Below, piece by piece: positions 8,134 through 16,860 of a DNA stretch of 47,015 nt. The translations under genes and the position numbers were made by a program. Source of the DNA: Thermodesulfobacteriota bacterium. Lineage in GTDB: Bacteria > Desulfobacterota > Anaeroferrophillalia > Anaeroferrophillales > Tharpellaceae. The DNA is taken from NCBI GenBank assembly GCA_024763535.1, contig JANTFH010000016.1, forward strand, positions 1 to 47,015, in the 5' to 3' direction. The notes beneath the pieces were generated by a model. It was not told where the DNA came from, made no database searches, and was given only the letters and a program-made list of their open reading frames with translations. Numbering within the stretch: position 1 is the stretch's first letter; each line of letters begins with the position of its first letter.

Positions 8134-8484
8134 TTAAGCCAATGTCACAAAAATTGACTTGCGCCGCTCCCGGTTGACCGCCCGACTGCAGTGACCTCTG
8201 CCGGAAACATCTTCGAGCAGAACCACATCTCCCGGCCCGAAACGCCGGCACTCACCATCCGAAACCGTAAAATCAACCCGGCCTTCCAGAATAATTACAT
8301 ACTGCCGCCTGGGTGCATTGTGCCAGTCATAGTCATATTCGGGCCCGGTTTCACGAAAAATTATCCCGCCGGCGGGTTCCACCTCCGAAAGCCTGCCGAT
8401 ATCTCCGGCATCGTTTAATTCAATCTCAAGCGGAGCAAAATGAGTCGCACCGGAAGGATCCGCATAGATACGCCAAATCTGCAT
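8134..8484 (-). CDS. Small cupin-domain protein
   Basis: A 116-residue single-domain beta-barrel protein. The stretch YVIILEGRVDFTVSDGECRRFGPGDVVLLEDVSGRGHCS is the conserved cupin motif pair, with G-D-V-V-L-L-E-D typical of the second motif. Metal-ligand histidines of classic cupins are poorly kept: the segment around DWHNAPRRQY offers one His, and GHCS another, so a bound metal is uncertain. Relatives are usually annotated only as cupins. ATG at 8484 lies eight bases after GGAG. It converges with the thioesterase gene and has no operon partner. Confidence 0.68.
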   Translation of the reverse strand: MQIWRIYADPSGATHFAPLEIELNDAGDIGRLSEVEPAGGIIFRETGPEYDYDWHNAPRRQYVIILEGRVDFTVSDGECRRFGPGDVVLLEDVSGRGHCSRAVNRERRKSIFVTLA

Positions 8485-8585
8485 TTATTCTACTCCAACC
8501 TCCCGTTTAGGTAATCAAAAATCTCAACTCCGGCCAAAGTTTCATTTGACATCAACTAACAACAGAATATATACATATAGATAAA

Positions 8586-8608
8586 GATTGCAACAGCTTT
8601 TTGCAATC
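8586..8608. promoter_or_regulatory. Inverted repeat upstream of the selenoprotein peroxiredoxin
   Basis: GATTGCA (8586-8592) and TGCAATC (8602-8608) form a perfect 7-bp inverted repeat with a 9-base centre, 62 bases before the peroxiredoxin start. It may be an operator; the regulator is unknown. Confidence 0.35.
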
Positions 8609-8669
8609 ATGTAACAATAATTGATGTAACTAGATTTGATTCGGCAGCGACTAACCAAAGGAGGGATTT

Positions 8670-9392
8670 ATGGCAGAAGAGAATGCGGCAGGATGTGACC
8701 GGCCGGCCGGGGGTCCGGTTGGTGAAGAGAGCGGAGAAACTTCCACAAAACAAGCAACTACAGAAGAAATGGAGGTACAAACGATGATCAAAGTAGGGCA
8801 GAAAGCTCCGGATTTTACAGCCCCAGGATACTTCAAAGGGGATTTTACCAGCGTCAAGCTTTCAGATTATCTCGGCAAGTGGATTTTATTGTGTTTCTAT
8901 CCCGGTGATTTTACTTTTGTCTGAGCCACTGAAATTTCAGCGGTCGCTGAAAAATATCCGGAACTGCAGAAACTCGGCGTTGAAGTTCTGTCGATGTCAA
9001 TCGATTCCCAATTTACTCACAAGATGTGGAACGACCATGAACTGAGCAAGATGGTCGACGGCGGTATCCCCTACCCCATGCTTTCCGACGCCGGCGGCAA
9101 GATCGGCACCGTCTACGGAGTCTACGATGAAGCTGCCGGGGTTGAAACCCGGGGACGTTTTATTATCGATCCCGACGGCATCGTCCAGGGATTTGAAGTA
9201 CTGACTCCCCCGGTCGGCCGCAACATAAACGAATCCTTCCGACAGATCCAGGCCTTCCAGCTGGTTCGAGAAAAAGGAGGCAGTGAGGCAACTCCTTCAG
9301 GCTGGCGGCCCGGCAAGGCCACCCTGAAACCGGGTGTTGATCTCGTAGGCAACGTCTGGAAAGAGTGGCAGACCAAACAGGCATTCGACTAA
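8670..9392 (+). CDS. Selenocysteine-containing peroxiredoxin (UGA at codon 85)
   Basis: One continuous 240-codon frame if the UGA at 8922-8924 is read as selenocysteine. The peroxidatic-site context is [20 protein letters not shown], where AhpC/Prx proteins have F-V-C-P-T-E, so Sec replaces the peroxidatic Cys. Downstream the domain is complete: [39 protein letters not shown] and [18 protein letters not shown]. The usual resolving Cys (V-C-P-x-x-W-x-P-G) is missing: the stretch reads [10 protein letters not shown], so it would work as a 1-Sec enzyme with an outside thiol donor, or with Cys75. The start at 8670 follows AAGGAGGG; a second ribosome binding site precedes Met39 at 8784, and the first 38 residues (with GCDRPAG) lie outside the core domain. 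It reduces hydroperoxides in the cytoplasm. Confidence 0.92.
8935..8952 (+). promoter_or_regulatory. Bacterial SECIS hairpin for selenocysteine insertion
   Basis: TTTCAGCG (8935-8942) pairs perfectly with CGCTGAAA (8945-8952), leaving an apical GU (GGUC tip) 18 bases after the UGA. A GU in the loop at this distance is what bacterial SelB needs, and the element lies inside the coding region as expected. Confidence 0.85.
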
Positions 9393-9402
9393 ATTGATCT
9401 GG

Positions 9403-9445
9403 AAATCACCGGGCCAAAGAACTCAAATATTTTGCCCGGTGATTT
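9403..9445 (+). terminator. Hairpin after the peroxiredoxin gene
   Basis: aaatcaccgggc (9403-9414) pairs perfectly over 12 bp with gcccggtgattt (9434-9445). There is no T-run, so it is a weak or factor-assisted terminator or an mRNA-stabilising end. Confidence 0.55.
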
Positions 9446-9469
9446 CATTCAGTTCACAATATTAATTAA

Positions 9470-10729
9470 ATGAATATATACGCAGTTATTATTGTAATCG
9501 CTCTAGTGGCCGACTATCTCATCGGCCTGACCGCCGACTACCTCAACCTGAAAAACCAGAGATCTGAACCACCGGCTGAATTTTCCGATCTGATTGATGA
9601 GAAAGAGTACCGAAAAAGCCGGGATTATCTACGAACGAACACCGTATTTTCACAGTGTGAAAGCCTTTTTTCTCTTACCATCACCCTGCTTTTCTGGTTT
9701 ACAGGTGGTTTTAACCTGCTAAATGAGTGGTCACTCAAACAAACCGGCAATCAGCTTGTTGCAGGTCTTATCTTTATCGCAGTTCTCCTTTTGGGCCGGA
9801 CTGTATTGAATCTCCCCTTCTCCCTCTACAGCACTTTCGTTATTGAAGAGCGCTTCGGTTTTAACCGTACCACCGGAAAGACCTTTGTCACAGACTACAT
9901 CAAAACAATCTTTCTCTCCCTACTTCTCGGTACCCCGCTGCTTGCGGGAATTATCTGGTTTTTTCAATCGGCCGGAGACCGGGCCTGGTTCTTTGCCTGG
10001 ATGATCTGCGCCGGGTTCACCTTGAGTCTCCAGATAATCGCGCCAACCTGGATAATGCCGATGTTTAATAAGTTTACCCCCTTGCCCGAGGGTGAACTTA
10101 AAGAGACGTTGCTCCGTTACGGCGAAAAAGTCAGCTTCCCGCTGACCAATGTCTTCGTTGTCGACGGTTCGAAGCGCTCAGGCAAGGGCAACGCTTTTTT
10201 TACCGGTTTCGGCAAACGTCGCCGGGTAGCTCTATTTGACACCTTGATTGAGCAACATTCAGTCGAAGAACTACTGGTCGTTCTCGCCCATGAGATCGGA
10301 CATTACAAGAAAAAACATATTCTTAAAATGACCTTTATCTCAATCATCCATCAAGGAGTTATCCTTTTTCTGCTGGGCTGGTTTATCAGGCAGCCGGCAC
10401 TCTACGAAGCCTTTTTCATGGAACATATCTCTATCGCCTCCGGCCTGATATTTTTCAGCCTGCTTTTTACTCCGGTCGAGATGCTCCTGAACCCGATTCT
10501 GCAATCACTCTCCAGACGCCATGAATTTCAGGCGGACAGTTTCTCGGCCCTGACCACCGGAAGACCTGAAACCATGGTCTCGGCCTTGAAAAAACTGGCG
10601 CACGATAATCTCGCCAATCTGACCCCGCACCCTTTTTATATTTTCCTTCATGACAGCCATCCACCGCTGCTTGAAAGGATCAATTCACTGCGCGATTTCA
10701 ACTCCCAAAAATTGTCAGAACCGGTATGA
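9470..10729 (+). CDS. Ste24-like M48 family membrane metalloprotease (CAAX protease type)
   Basis: A 419-residue integral membrane zinc protease. The zinc site HEIGH is at about residues 274-278 (LAHEIGHYKKKH), and the third ligand Glu lies in SRRHEFQADSFS near residue 353. Several membrane segments precede it (residues 2-22, about 65-85, 97-125, 147-195) and two more follow, matching the Ste24 layout; the stretch VFVVDGSKRSGKGNAFFTGFG is a conserved family signature before the zinc helix. In bacteria these proteases probably take part in membrane protein quality control; prenylated substrates are not expected. The ribosome binding site is weak. No operon partner is evident. Confidence 0.9.
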   Translation: MNIYAVIIVIALVADYLIGLTADYLNLKNQRSEPPAEFSDLIDEKEYRKSRDYLRTNTVFSQCESLFSLTITLLFWFTGGFNLLNEWSLKQTGNQLVAGLIFIAVLLLGRTVLNLPFSLYSTFVIEERFGFNRTTGKTFVTDYIKTIFLSLLLGTPLLAGIIWFFQSAGDRAWFFAWMICAGFTLSLQIIAPTWIMPMFNKFTPLPEGELKETLLRYGEKVSFPLTNVFVVDGSKRSGKGNAFFTGFGKRRRVALFDTLIEQHSVEELLVVLAHEIGHYKKKHILKMTFISIIHQGVILFLLGWFIRQPALYEAFFMEHISIASGLIFFSLLFTPVEMLLNPILQSLSRRHEFQADSFSALTTGRPETMVSALKKLAHDNLANLTPHPFYIFLHDSHPPLLERINSLRDFNSQKLSEPV

Positions 10730-11031
10730 ATTCACCGCCTTCCTTGAGCTCTTATTAAACTTGTTAATAACTTTCAATATTTAGCGCCTAATCACCCATT
10801 TTTAATAAGAATAAATAATTTCACATAACTTAAAACATTTTTTGACTAAAAAAATAGTCCTTTATTTCCAACGTGTTAGACAACTGACATTCTCTAAGTA
10901 TTAAGAATTTATAAAGATTTCGTAATTATCAACAGAGCCTGTGAATAACATGTTGACAACCCCCTTGAAAACTCGAAAAAGTTAATGATAAAAGGAGCCT
11001 GGAAATACTTGATTCAGGCACTGGAGAATTA
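10730..11031. other. AT-rich intergenic region before the DUF3857 pair
   Basis: About 300 bases without a gene. It contains a small hairpin GACTA-A6-TAGTC near 10843, a TTGACA near 10953 that could belong to a promoter for the downstream pair, and a GGAG ribosome binding site just before 11032. One perfect DnaA-box match and one near match lie around 10926-10945, too few to argue for an origin. Confidence 0.4.
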
Positions 11032-13038
11032 ATGTTAAAAAGATTGGCAGCAACCAAAGCAGAATCCAGAGAAAAAATTTATCAAGCACCGATCGAACTG
11101 CCGGCGACCATCATAATTATACTTTTTCTACTCCTGCCGCTTGCCAGTTCAGCCGAAACGCTTGTCCCCGATTTTTTAAAGGATATCAATCGCCGAAACT
11201 ACCCCTTCGCCCACGCAGTTTTAGCCCGGGAGATTGAACATATTGAATTCCACGCCGACGGTTCCAAAGAGAGTCAGGATGATGTTTATATCACGGTTCT
11301 GGATGAGGACGGTAAGCGGGAGAATAAGGTGTTGAGTTTCAGTGTCAACAAGGCTTATGGGAAACTGGAGATTGAACTCTGCGAGATTATCCGTGGAGGC
11401 AAAATCAGCCCGATCAACATCGCCGCTCAAAGCCGTGAAGAGGCCGATGCCGGTAATAGTCGCAGCAATATTTATAATCCTATGCAAAAGGATATAAAGC
11501 TTTTTTTACCGGGGCTTGAAATTGGCGACACAATTCACTACCGCATCAACCGCAGACAATTCAAACCGATTATTGAGAATCAGATCTACGGTTCAATCCT
11601 GGGACAGTATGACATTCCCATCCGCTCATATCTTTTCACAGTAACCACCCCGGTCACGGCTAAGCTTTACTGGGTGATTAAAGATAAAATACCGGGTACA
11701 GTTACCTACTGCGAAACTCAGCTCCCCGGAACAAACCCGAAAATAATCCGTTCATGGCACTTCACCGGGGTTCCTCAAATCACTCCGGAGCCTTCCATGC
11801 CGTCATTTCGCCGGGTGGCCATGCGGCTTCTCTATTCCACTCTGCCCAACTGGCAGGCAGTGGCAACCTGGTATGACCGGCTGGTATCCCGCAAACTGGT
11901 TCCGGGAGATGCCCTGAAAAACAAGGTGAATCAGCTGATCGCAGACAGACCCGATAGAACCGCAAAGCTTAACGCATTATTCTATTATGTCGCCCAGAAG
12001 ATCCGCTATCTGGGGGTCAGTGGTGAAAGTGAACGTCCCGGTTTTGAACCGCATGATGTTAATGTAACCTTCTCCCGCCGCCATGGCGTCTGCCGGGACA
12101 AAGCCGCGCTTCTGGTTTCCATGCTGCAGTTTGCCGGATTCAACGCCAAAGCCGTCCTGATTCGGGTCGGTGACAAACTTGATTATGAAATTCCCCTTCC
12201 CTATTTCAATCATGCGATCGTCGCGGTTTTAGATGATAACGGCAACCTCAGCGAGTTTCTTGATCCAACCTCGGAAACCAGCCGCCAGTTTCTCCCCGAT
12301 TATGAGCGTGAATGTTCATACCTGATTGCGGATCGAAAAAAGAGCGATCTTAAGCTGACTCCGCCGGTCTCACCCGAGAAGAACAGTTTTATCATGACGA
12401 TTGTTGACAAACTCCGGCCGGACGGAAATTTAAGCGGTTCAATCAAGGTTCAATGCCGCGGGTTTTCCGACACCATGATGCGCTCGATCATGATGAACCA
12501 GAGTCGTAAAGAGCAAAAACTCTTTCTCAAAAGATTCTTCTTAAGTCAATACAGCACTCTGGAGATCAACCATATTGAATATTCCGACCCGGCCGACAGG
12601 AGCCGCAATTTTCAATTTTCCGGCGATTTTTCACTCTCGCTTCCGTCCCCGGAGAAAGCCCCGCCGGTTGCTAAGTTGCAACCGCTCAGTTTCATGGCCT
12701 ACCCCAGTATAATGGAACGCTGGATTCTGGCTCGAGCCGACATGACGAAACGCCATTATCCGTTAAAATTCGGCTATACATTTACAACCGTTGTAAAAGA
12801 AAATTTAAGCTTTACGAAAATGCCGAAAAAGCTTCTACTGCCGGCCCCGCGCCAGTTTGAAAATGAAATTTTTTCCACTTCCTTAAACGCCCGGCAGCCG
12901 GATGCGAAACATCTGTTGGTGGAGCGTCGTTTTTCTCTAAAAAAAACCGAGGTTGAGGCCGAACGATATCCTCTGGTAACAGAACTACAGAACAGAAAAC
13001 AAAAACTGTCACTGACTCCGATCACGGTTGAGTGGTAA
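11032..13038 (+). CDS. Exported DUF3857 and transglutaminase-like domain protein
   Basis: A 668-residue protein with an N-terminal signal or anchor (hydrophobic residues about 24-40, ending LLLPLASSA) followed by a DUF3857 domain (about 60-230) and a transglutaminase-core domain. The transglutaminase triad is visible: Cys354 in RRHGVCRDKAALLVSML, His394 in PYFNHAIVAVLDD, and Asp411 in EFLDPTSE. The remaining C-terminal third is beta-rich, as in DUF3858-like tails. The cell location is probably periplasmic. The function of bacterial members is not established; proteolysis or cross-linking of envelope proteins are guesses. It is 38 bases upstream of a paralogue and likely co-transcribed. The ATG follows GGAG by five bases. 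Confidence 0.82.
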   Translation: MLKRLAATKAESREKIYQAPIELPATIIIILFLLLPLASSAETLVPDFLKDINRRNYPFAHAVLAREIEHIEFHADGSKESQDDVYITVLDEDGKRENKVLSFSVNKAYGKLEIELCEIIRGGKISPINIAAQSREEADAGNSRSNIYNPMQKDIKLFLPGLEIGDTIHYRINRRQFKPIIENQIYGSILGQYDIPIRSYLFTVTTPVTAKLYWVIKDKIPGTVTYCETQLPGTNPKIIRSWHFTGVPQITPEPSMPSFRRVAMRLLYSTLPNWQAVATWYDRLVSRKLVPGDALKNKVNQLIADRPDRTAKLNALFYYVAQKIRYLGVSGESERPGFEPHDVNVTFSRRHGVCRDKAALLVSMLQFAGFNAKAVLIRVGDKLDYEIPLPYFNHAIVAVLDDNGNLSEFLDPTSETSRQFLPDYERECSYLIADRKKSDLKLTPPVSPEKNSFIMTIVDKLRPDGNLSGSIKVQCRGFSDTMMRSIMMNQSRKEQKLFLKRFFLSQYSTLEINHIEYSDPADRSRNFQFSGDFSLSLPSPEKAPPVAKLQPLSFMAYPSIMERWILARADMTKRHYPLKFGYTFTTVVKENLSFTKMPKKLLLPAPRQFENEIFSTSLNARQPDAKHLLVERRFSLKKTEVEAERYPLVTELQNRKQKLSLTPITVEW

Positions 13039-13076
13039 ACTCCCGGTTTGTTTAACCCTCTACAGGATTATATAAA

Positions 13077-14981
13077 ATGTCTATCAACGCGAGAAAAATT
13101 TTAAGTTTAATCATAGCTCTGATTATCATCGGCCTCCCGGCAACAGAAATTCCAGTCATGGCCGACAGCACCAACCCGGCCGTAATCTCAATCAGTGAAG
13201 CGGATGCCGTCAACCTGGAAATCACAAAGCACTACAGCGTCGGCGCTGACGGTTCATCCAAATTGCATCTCTATATTAAACGACGGATTTTGACTTACAA
13301 GGGCAAAAAAGATTACGCCGACTTCAAGTATACCTACAATATGAGCCGGCAGCAGGTAAAATTGATTCGCGCTGTCACCACTACGGCGCAGGGTAAAATC
13401 CTAAAGGTAAACGCGGAAGAGGTGCATGATATTCCCGCCGCCTGGAACAGTGAGGTTTCGCTCTATTCGAAGGCCCGACAGATGGTGGTCAGTCTGCCGG
13501 CCGTAGAACCGGGTTGTCAAATCGAGATTGAACTTGAAGTAGAGAGCCGCAATGGTTTCTGGTGTCAGGAGTATTTCCGCCTTGAGGAGCCGATCGTAAG
13601 TAAAAAAGTGATAATTGAGACACCCGATTCGATGTCGCTTAACTACCTCAAACCACACCACCTTAAACTAAAATTCACCCGGCAAAACAGCAATAATCAT
13701 ACAATCTATACCTGGCTGGGAGAAAATATCCCGGCTCTAGTCCCGGAGCGCGGGGCCGCGTCCCCGCTTGAACAGGGTTTTACACTGCTGGTCACAAACT
13801 TCTCTTCCTGGCAGCAGGTAGCCGGTTTCTTTGCCAAATCATTCTCCACCGCCTTAAAAACTAAAACTAGCCCGGCAATTCGGCCGCGAACCAAAGATCA
13901 TACAACTGTTACCACTGCTGACAACTCTCCGCTAAGCCATCGTATTTACCGAAAACTGCGATCTTTAACCGTTTATGGAATTGACTTTCAGGAGACTGAT
14001 TTCAAGGTGCAGACTCCGACGGAAACTGAACGTTTAGGTTACGGTACCGATTGTGACTTAGCCCTCTGTTTTACTGACCGTCTCAGACGTCATCAGCAAC
14101 CGGCACGGATCATCATGGCCGATTCACAAAACCGGATACTTAAAGATTTTACCGGATTTCCATTTCCCGGATGGTGGGACACCGCCCTGGTTCAGAGCGG
14201 TGACGATTTTTTTCTATTTTCAGATGATAAACCGGCTCCGGGAATAACCGGTTTTGACGGAAAAATCGGACTTGATCTTGAAATCGGCAAACTCACTGCC
14301 ATTAAAGACCGCCGGAAGAGTTCAACCGAAACCAACCTGAAACTGGATTTGCAGGATTTTCCGGGTTGCCGGGGAGAACTTACCTTAAAACTCAAAGGTG
14401 CGGCGGCAACCGCCTGGAGATCTGACTGGCGCGATCTCTCGACCCCGGAGAGAGAGATCGCCGGTTTGCAGTTTCTGCACCAGATCAACCCTACCGCCAA
14501 GTTTACTGAAAAACTGTCGATTTCAGGTCTCAAAGACGACCGGAAAGAGTTTATTTTCAGATGTCGTTTCAAGCTGAAAAATGCCTATGCCGATTTCACC
14601 GGGAAGGATGGGAAAATTCTATATCTACTCCCGCTTAAAGCTCCGGATCTACCCTATTCGCTGAGTTCGCTGCTCAAAAACCGTAAGCAGCCGTTAATCG
14701 TTTCTCAAAACAGAAGTATAGTCGATCAGATCACTCTGCAGTTGCCCGACAACTTCCGAATGATAGCGATGCCTCCGAAAACCTCCGGTAATCTGCCGCA
14801 ATTTTCCCGGCAGATTGAATGCCGGTATGATAAAGAACATCACATTCTCACCTACTCGCGGGAAATAGATTTCAGCCGCGGCATTATCCACAGCCGAACA
14901 CCTGAATATGAGACTTTTATTAACGCCCTCCGCAGTCTCTACCAACCCCCGGCCCGGCGGGTAATTTTATCAAAAAAATAG
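13077..14981 (+). CDS. DUF3857 paralogue with a degenerate transglutaminase region
   Basis: A 634-residue exported protein with a clear signal peptide (SLIIALIIIGLPA, then PVMADS). The DUF3857 part is recognisable in YIKRRILTYKGKKDYADFKY and ARQMVVSLPAVEPGCQIEIE. The region matching the transglutaminase core of its upstream neighbour keeps a cysteine (Cys326, GYGTDCDLALCFTDRL), but the position of the catalytic His reads Asp (WWDTALV, Asp368) and the Asp box is not preserved, so catalysis is unlikely. It may act as a binding partner of the upstream enzyme; this rests on position only. It ends 27 bases before the convergent dctM gene, with no obvious terminator between. Confidence 0.7.
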   Translation: MSINARKILSLIIALIIIGLPATEIPVMADSTNPAVISISEADAVNLEITKHYSVGADGSSKLHLYIKRRILTYKGKKDYADFKYTYNMSRQQVKLIRAVTTTAQGKILKVNAEEVHDIPAAWNSEVSLYSKARQMVVSLPAVEPGCQIEIELEVESRNGFWCQEYFRLEEPIVSKKVIIETPDSMSLNYLKPHHLKLKFTRQNSNNHTIYTWLGENIPALVPERGAASPLEQGFTLLVTNFSSWQQVAGFFAKSFSTALKTKTSPAIRPRTKDHTTVTTADNSPLSHRIYRKLRSLTVYGIDFQETDFKVQTPTETERLGYGTDCDLALCFTDRLRRHQQPARIIMADSQNRILKDFTGFPFPGWWDTALVQSGDDFFLFSDDKPAPGITGFDGKIGLDLEIGKLTAIKDRRKSSTETNLKLDLQDFPGCRGELTLKLKGAAATAWRSDWRDLSTPEREIAGLQFLHQINPTAKFTEKLSISGLKDDRKEFIFRCRFKLKNAYADFTGKDGKILYLLPLKAPDLPYSLSSLLKNRKQPLIVSQNRSIVDQITLQLPDNFRMIAMPPKTSGNLPQFSRQIECRYDKEHHILTYSREIDFSRGIIHSRTPEYETFINALRSLYQPPARRVILSKK

Positions 14982-15008
14982 GGCGTATCTTATATAAAAA
15001 GCGGTATT

Positions 15009-16283
15009 TTATCTCAGAATTGAGGGCAGCCAGAGACTGATGATCGGAAAAAAGGTTATCAGGATGATAGTCAGCAGAAGCAGTAGTAGAAAAGGCAGAA
15101 CCGCCCGGCTGACCTCAAGCAGGCTTTTATCGGTAAGCCCCATACTTACAAACAGATTGAGACCGAAAGGCGGCGTGAGAAAACCTATCTCAATTACCAT
15201 AATCATAATGATACCGTAGTGGATCAGGTTGATATTGTAGCGCTGCAGACTGTCAACCAAAAGCGGCGAGAGAATCAGCATGGCTGAAACATCATCCATA
15301 ACCGACCCTAAAACCAGAAAAAGCAGGTTGATCAAAAGCAGAAAAAGCCAGCGGCTGTGAATATGCTGAGTAATCAAGGCTGCCAGCGCCGCCGGGATTC
15401 CTTCCGAAGTCAGCAGCCAGACGAAGGTCATCGCCGCCGCCAAAATAAAAAGCAGGGCCGCGGAAAGTATGGCCGCCTCGGTCAGGCACTTATTAAAACG
15501 CTGCCGACTCATCCGCCGGTAGATAATCAGTTCCACAAACAGAGCGTAGACCACCGCCACGGCGGCGGCCTCGGTCGGTGTAAAGATTCCGCTGTAAATC
15601 CCGCCGAGAACAATCACCGGCAGGAGCATGGCCCAGATACCTTCACCCAGTAATTTCAGAAAAACCCGGGTGTGAAAAGTCTGTCTTTCGCGCCAACCGT
15701 GACGCCGGGCTTTAATGAGAATATAAACTGCGAATACCAGGCCGATCAAAAGTCCCGGCATTACCCCCGCCATAAAGAGCTCAGAGACCGAGACATTCAT
15801 CACCAGACAATAAAGAATCATCGGGATTGAGGGCGGAATAACCACCCCCAGCGACCCGGCTGAGGTCAAAAGACCGATTGAAAAATCTTCATCATAACCG
15901 GAATCTTTCAAAGCCGGAATCATGATTGATCCGATAGCAATCACCGTTGCCGGGCTCGAACCGGAAAGCGCGGCGAAAAAGATGCAGGCTAAAAGTGCCG
16001 CAATCGCCAGACCGCCCGGCACCCGGCCCACCAGATAACGGATAACCGCAACCAGACGGCCGGCCATCTCCCCTTCGGTCATGATAGCCCCGGCCAGGAT
16101 AAAGAACGGTATTGCTAAAAGCACAAAATTATCGAGGGCATTGAAAAGCTGCTGCGGCAGAACCAACAGCGGCGTATAGGTAAAAAAATGCAGGGTAATA
16201 CCCGAAGTCGCGAGCAGAACCGCCGCAATCGGCACGCCGAGAATCAGCAGACCGACAAAAATCAGCAGCATCGAGATAATCAT
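15009..16283 (-). CDS. dctM: TRAP transporter large permease subunit
   Basis: A 424-residue very hydrophobic protein, the ion-coupled transport subunit of a tripartite ATP-independent periplasmic transporter. Family marks include LIFVGLLILGVPIAAVL at the N-terminus, FFILAGAIMTEGEMAGRLV, FFAALSGSSPATVIAIGS, SLGVVIPPSIPMILYCLV, and PFGLNLFVSMGL near the end; about 12 membrane segments can be drawn. Its ATG overlaps the stop of dctQ by one base (TGATG), which implies translational coupling. The transporter brings in organic acids using a sodium or proton gradient. C4-dicarboxylates would fit the downstream succinate/fumarate operon, but the substrate is set by DctP and cannot be read with certainty. 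Confidence 0.93.
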   Translation of the reverse strand: MIISMLLIFVGLLILGVPIAAVLLATSGITLHFFTYTPLLVLPQQLFNALDNFVLLAIPFFILAGAIMTEGEMAGRLVAVIRYLVGRVPGGLAIAALLACIFFAALSGSSPATVIAIGSIMIPALKDSGYDEDFSIGLLTSAGSLGVVIPPSIPMILYCLVMNVSVSELFMAGVMPGLLIGLVFAVYILIKARRHGWRERQTFHTRVFLKLLGEGIWAMLLPVIVLGGIYSGIFTPTEAAAVAVVYALFVELIIYRRMSRQRFNKCLTEAAILSAALLFILAAAMTFVWLLTSEGIPAALAALITQHIHSRWLFLLLINLLFLVLGSVMDDVSAMLILSPLLVDSLQRYNINLIHYGIIMIMVIEIGFLTPPFGLNLFVSMGLTDKSLLEVSRAVLPFLLLLLLTIILITFFPIISLWLPSILR

Positions 16284-16816
16284 CAGCGCTCTTCTCTATC
16301 CTCTTTTGCAAAAGAAGAAAAAGAGGAACCGGAACCGTCAGGATCGGCTTTACTCTCGGTATTACCGGCAAAAATCAGGCGTAAACTGCGCCAGGCCATT
16401 AAACTGCAGCCTAAAGGAATGATCAGATAGGGAATATACATCGGCATCTGCAGGGCGGGAGAGTGTGAACTGAAACGGTAAAGGCGGTTGACCTGGATAA
16501 CCCCGTATCCAGCCACCCCGGCATAGATCAGGGCAGAGAGCAGATGGATCAATTTTACCAGCAGCGGCCTGAATCTTTCCGGCAAAATCCGGCAGAGGAT
16601 ATCCATGCTGAAATGAGTTCCTTTTTCAACCCCCAGAGCCGCCCCGGCAAAGGTTAAGACGACGCCGAGATAACGATTTACCTCATCGCCCCAGGGTAAA
16701 CCGGAATGAAAGAGATAACGCATCACTACCTGGACAAAAGCGAGCAGAGCCATCCCCAGCAGTAACCAGCCGAGGATAAGCCCCTCAATTTTTCTTGCTC
16801 TTTCCCGATAACGCAT
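16283..16816 (-). CDS. dctQ: TRAP transporter small permease subunit
   Basis: A 177-residue membrane protein with four hydrophobic segments and the DctQ pattern LLGMALLAFVQVVMRYLF ... GDEVNRYLGVVLTFAGAALG ... VEKGTHFSMD. It forms the membrane complex with DctM. The ATG at 16816 follows GGGA and is preferred over a TTG at 16822. The C-terminal 20 residues are a charged, serine-rich tail, unusual but not disruptive. It sits between dctP and dctM in the usual P-Q-M order. Confidence 0.9.
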   Translation of the reverse strand: MRYRERARKIEGLILGWLLLGMALLAFVQVVMRYLFHSGLPWGDEVNRYLGVVLTFAGAALGVEKGTHFSMDILCRILPERFRPLLVKLIHLLSALIYAGVAGYGVIQVNRLYRFSSHSPALQMPMYIPYLIIPLGCSLMAWRSLRLIFAGNTESKADPDGSGSSFSSFAKEDREER

Positions 16817-16860
16817 CAGCAATCCCGGCTACATAAGTTTTTGCAGTTTGCAATTACCAC

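Noticed and set aside
10926-10945. TTATCAACA and TGTGAATAA as DnaA boxes of a replication origin
   Set aside because: Only one match to the TTATNCACA consensus plus one mismatched copy; this is expected by chance in 47 kb, and no dnaA/dnaN genes are near.
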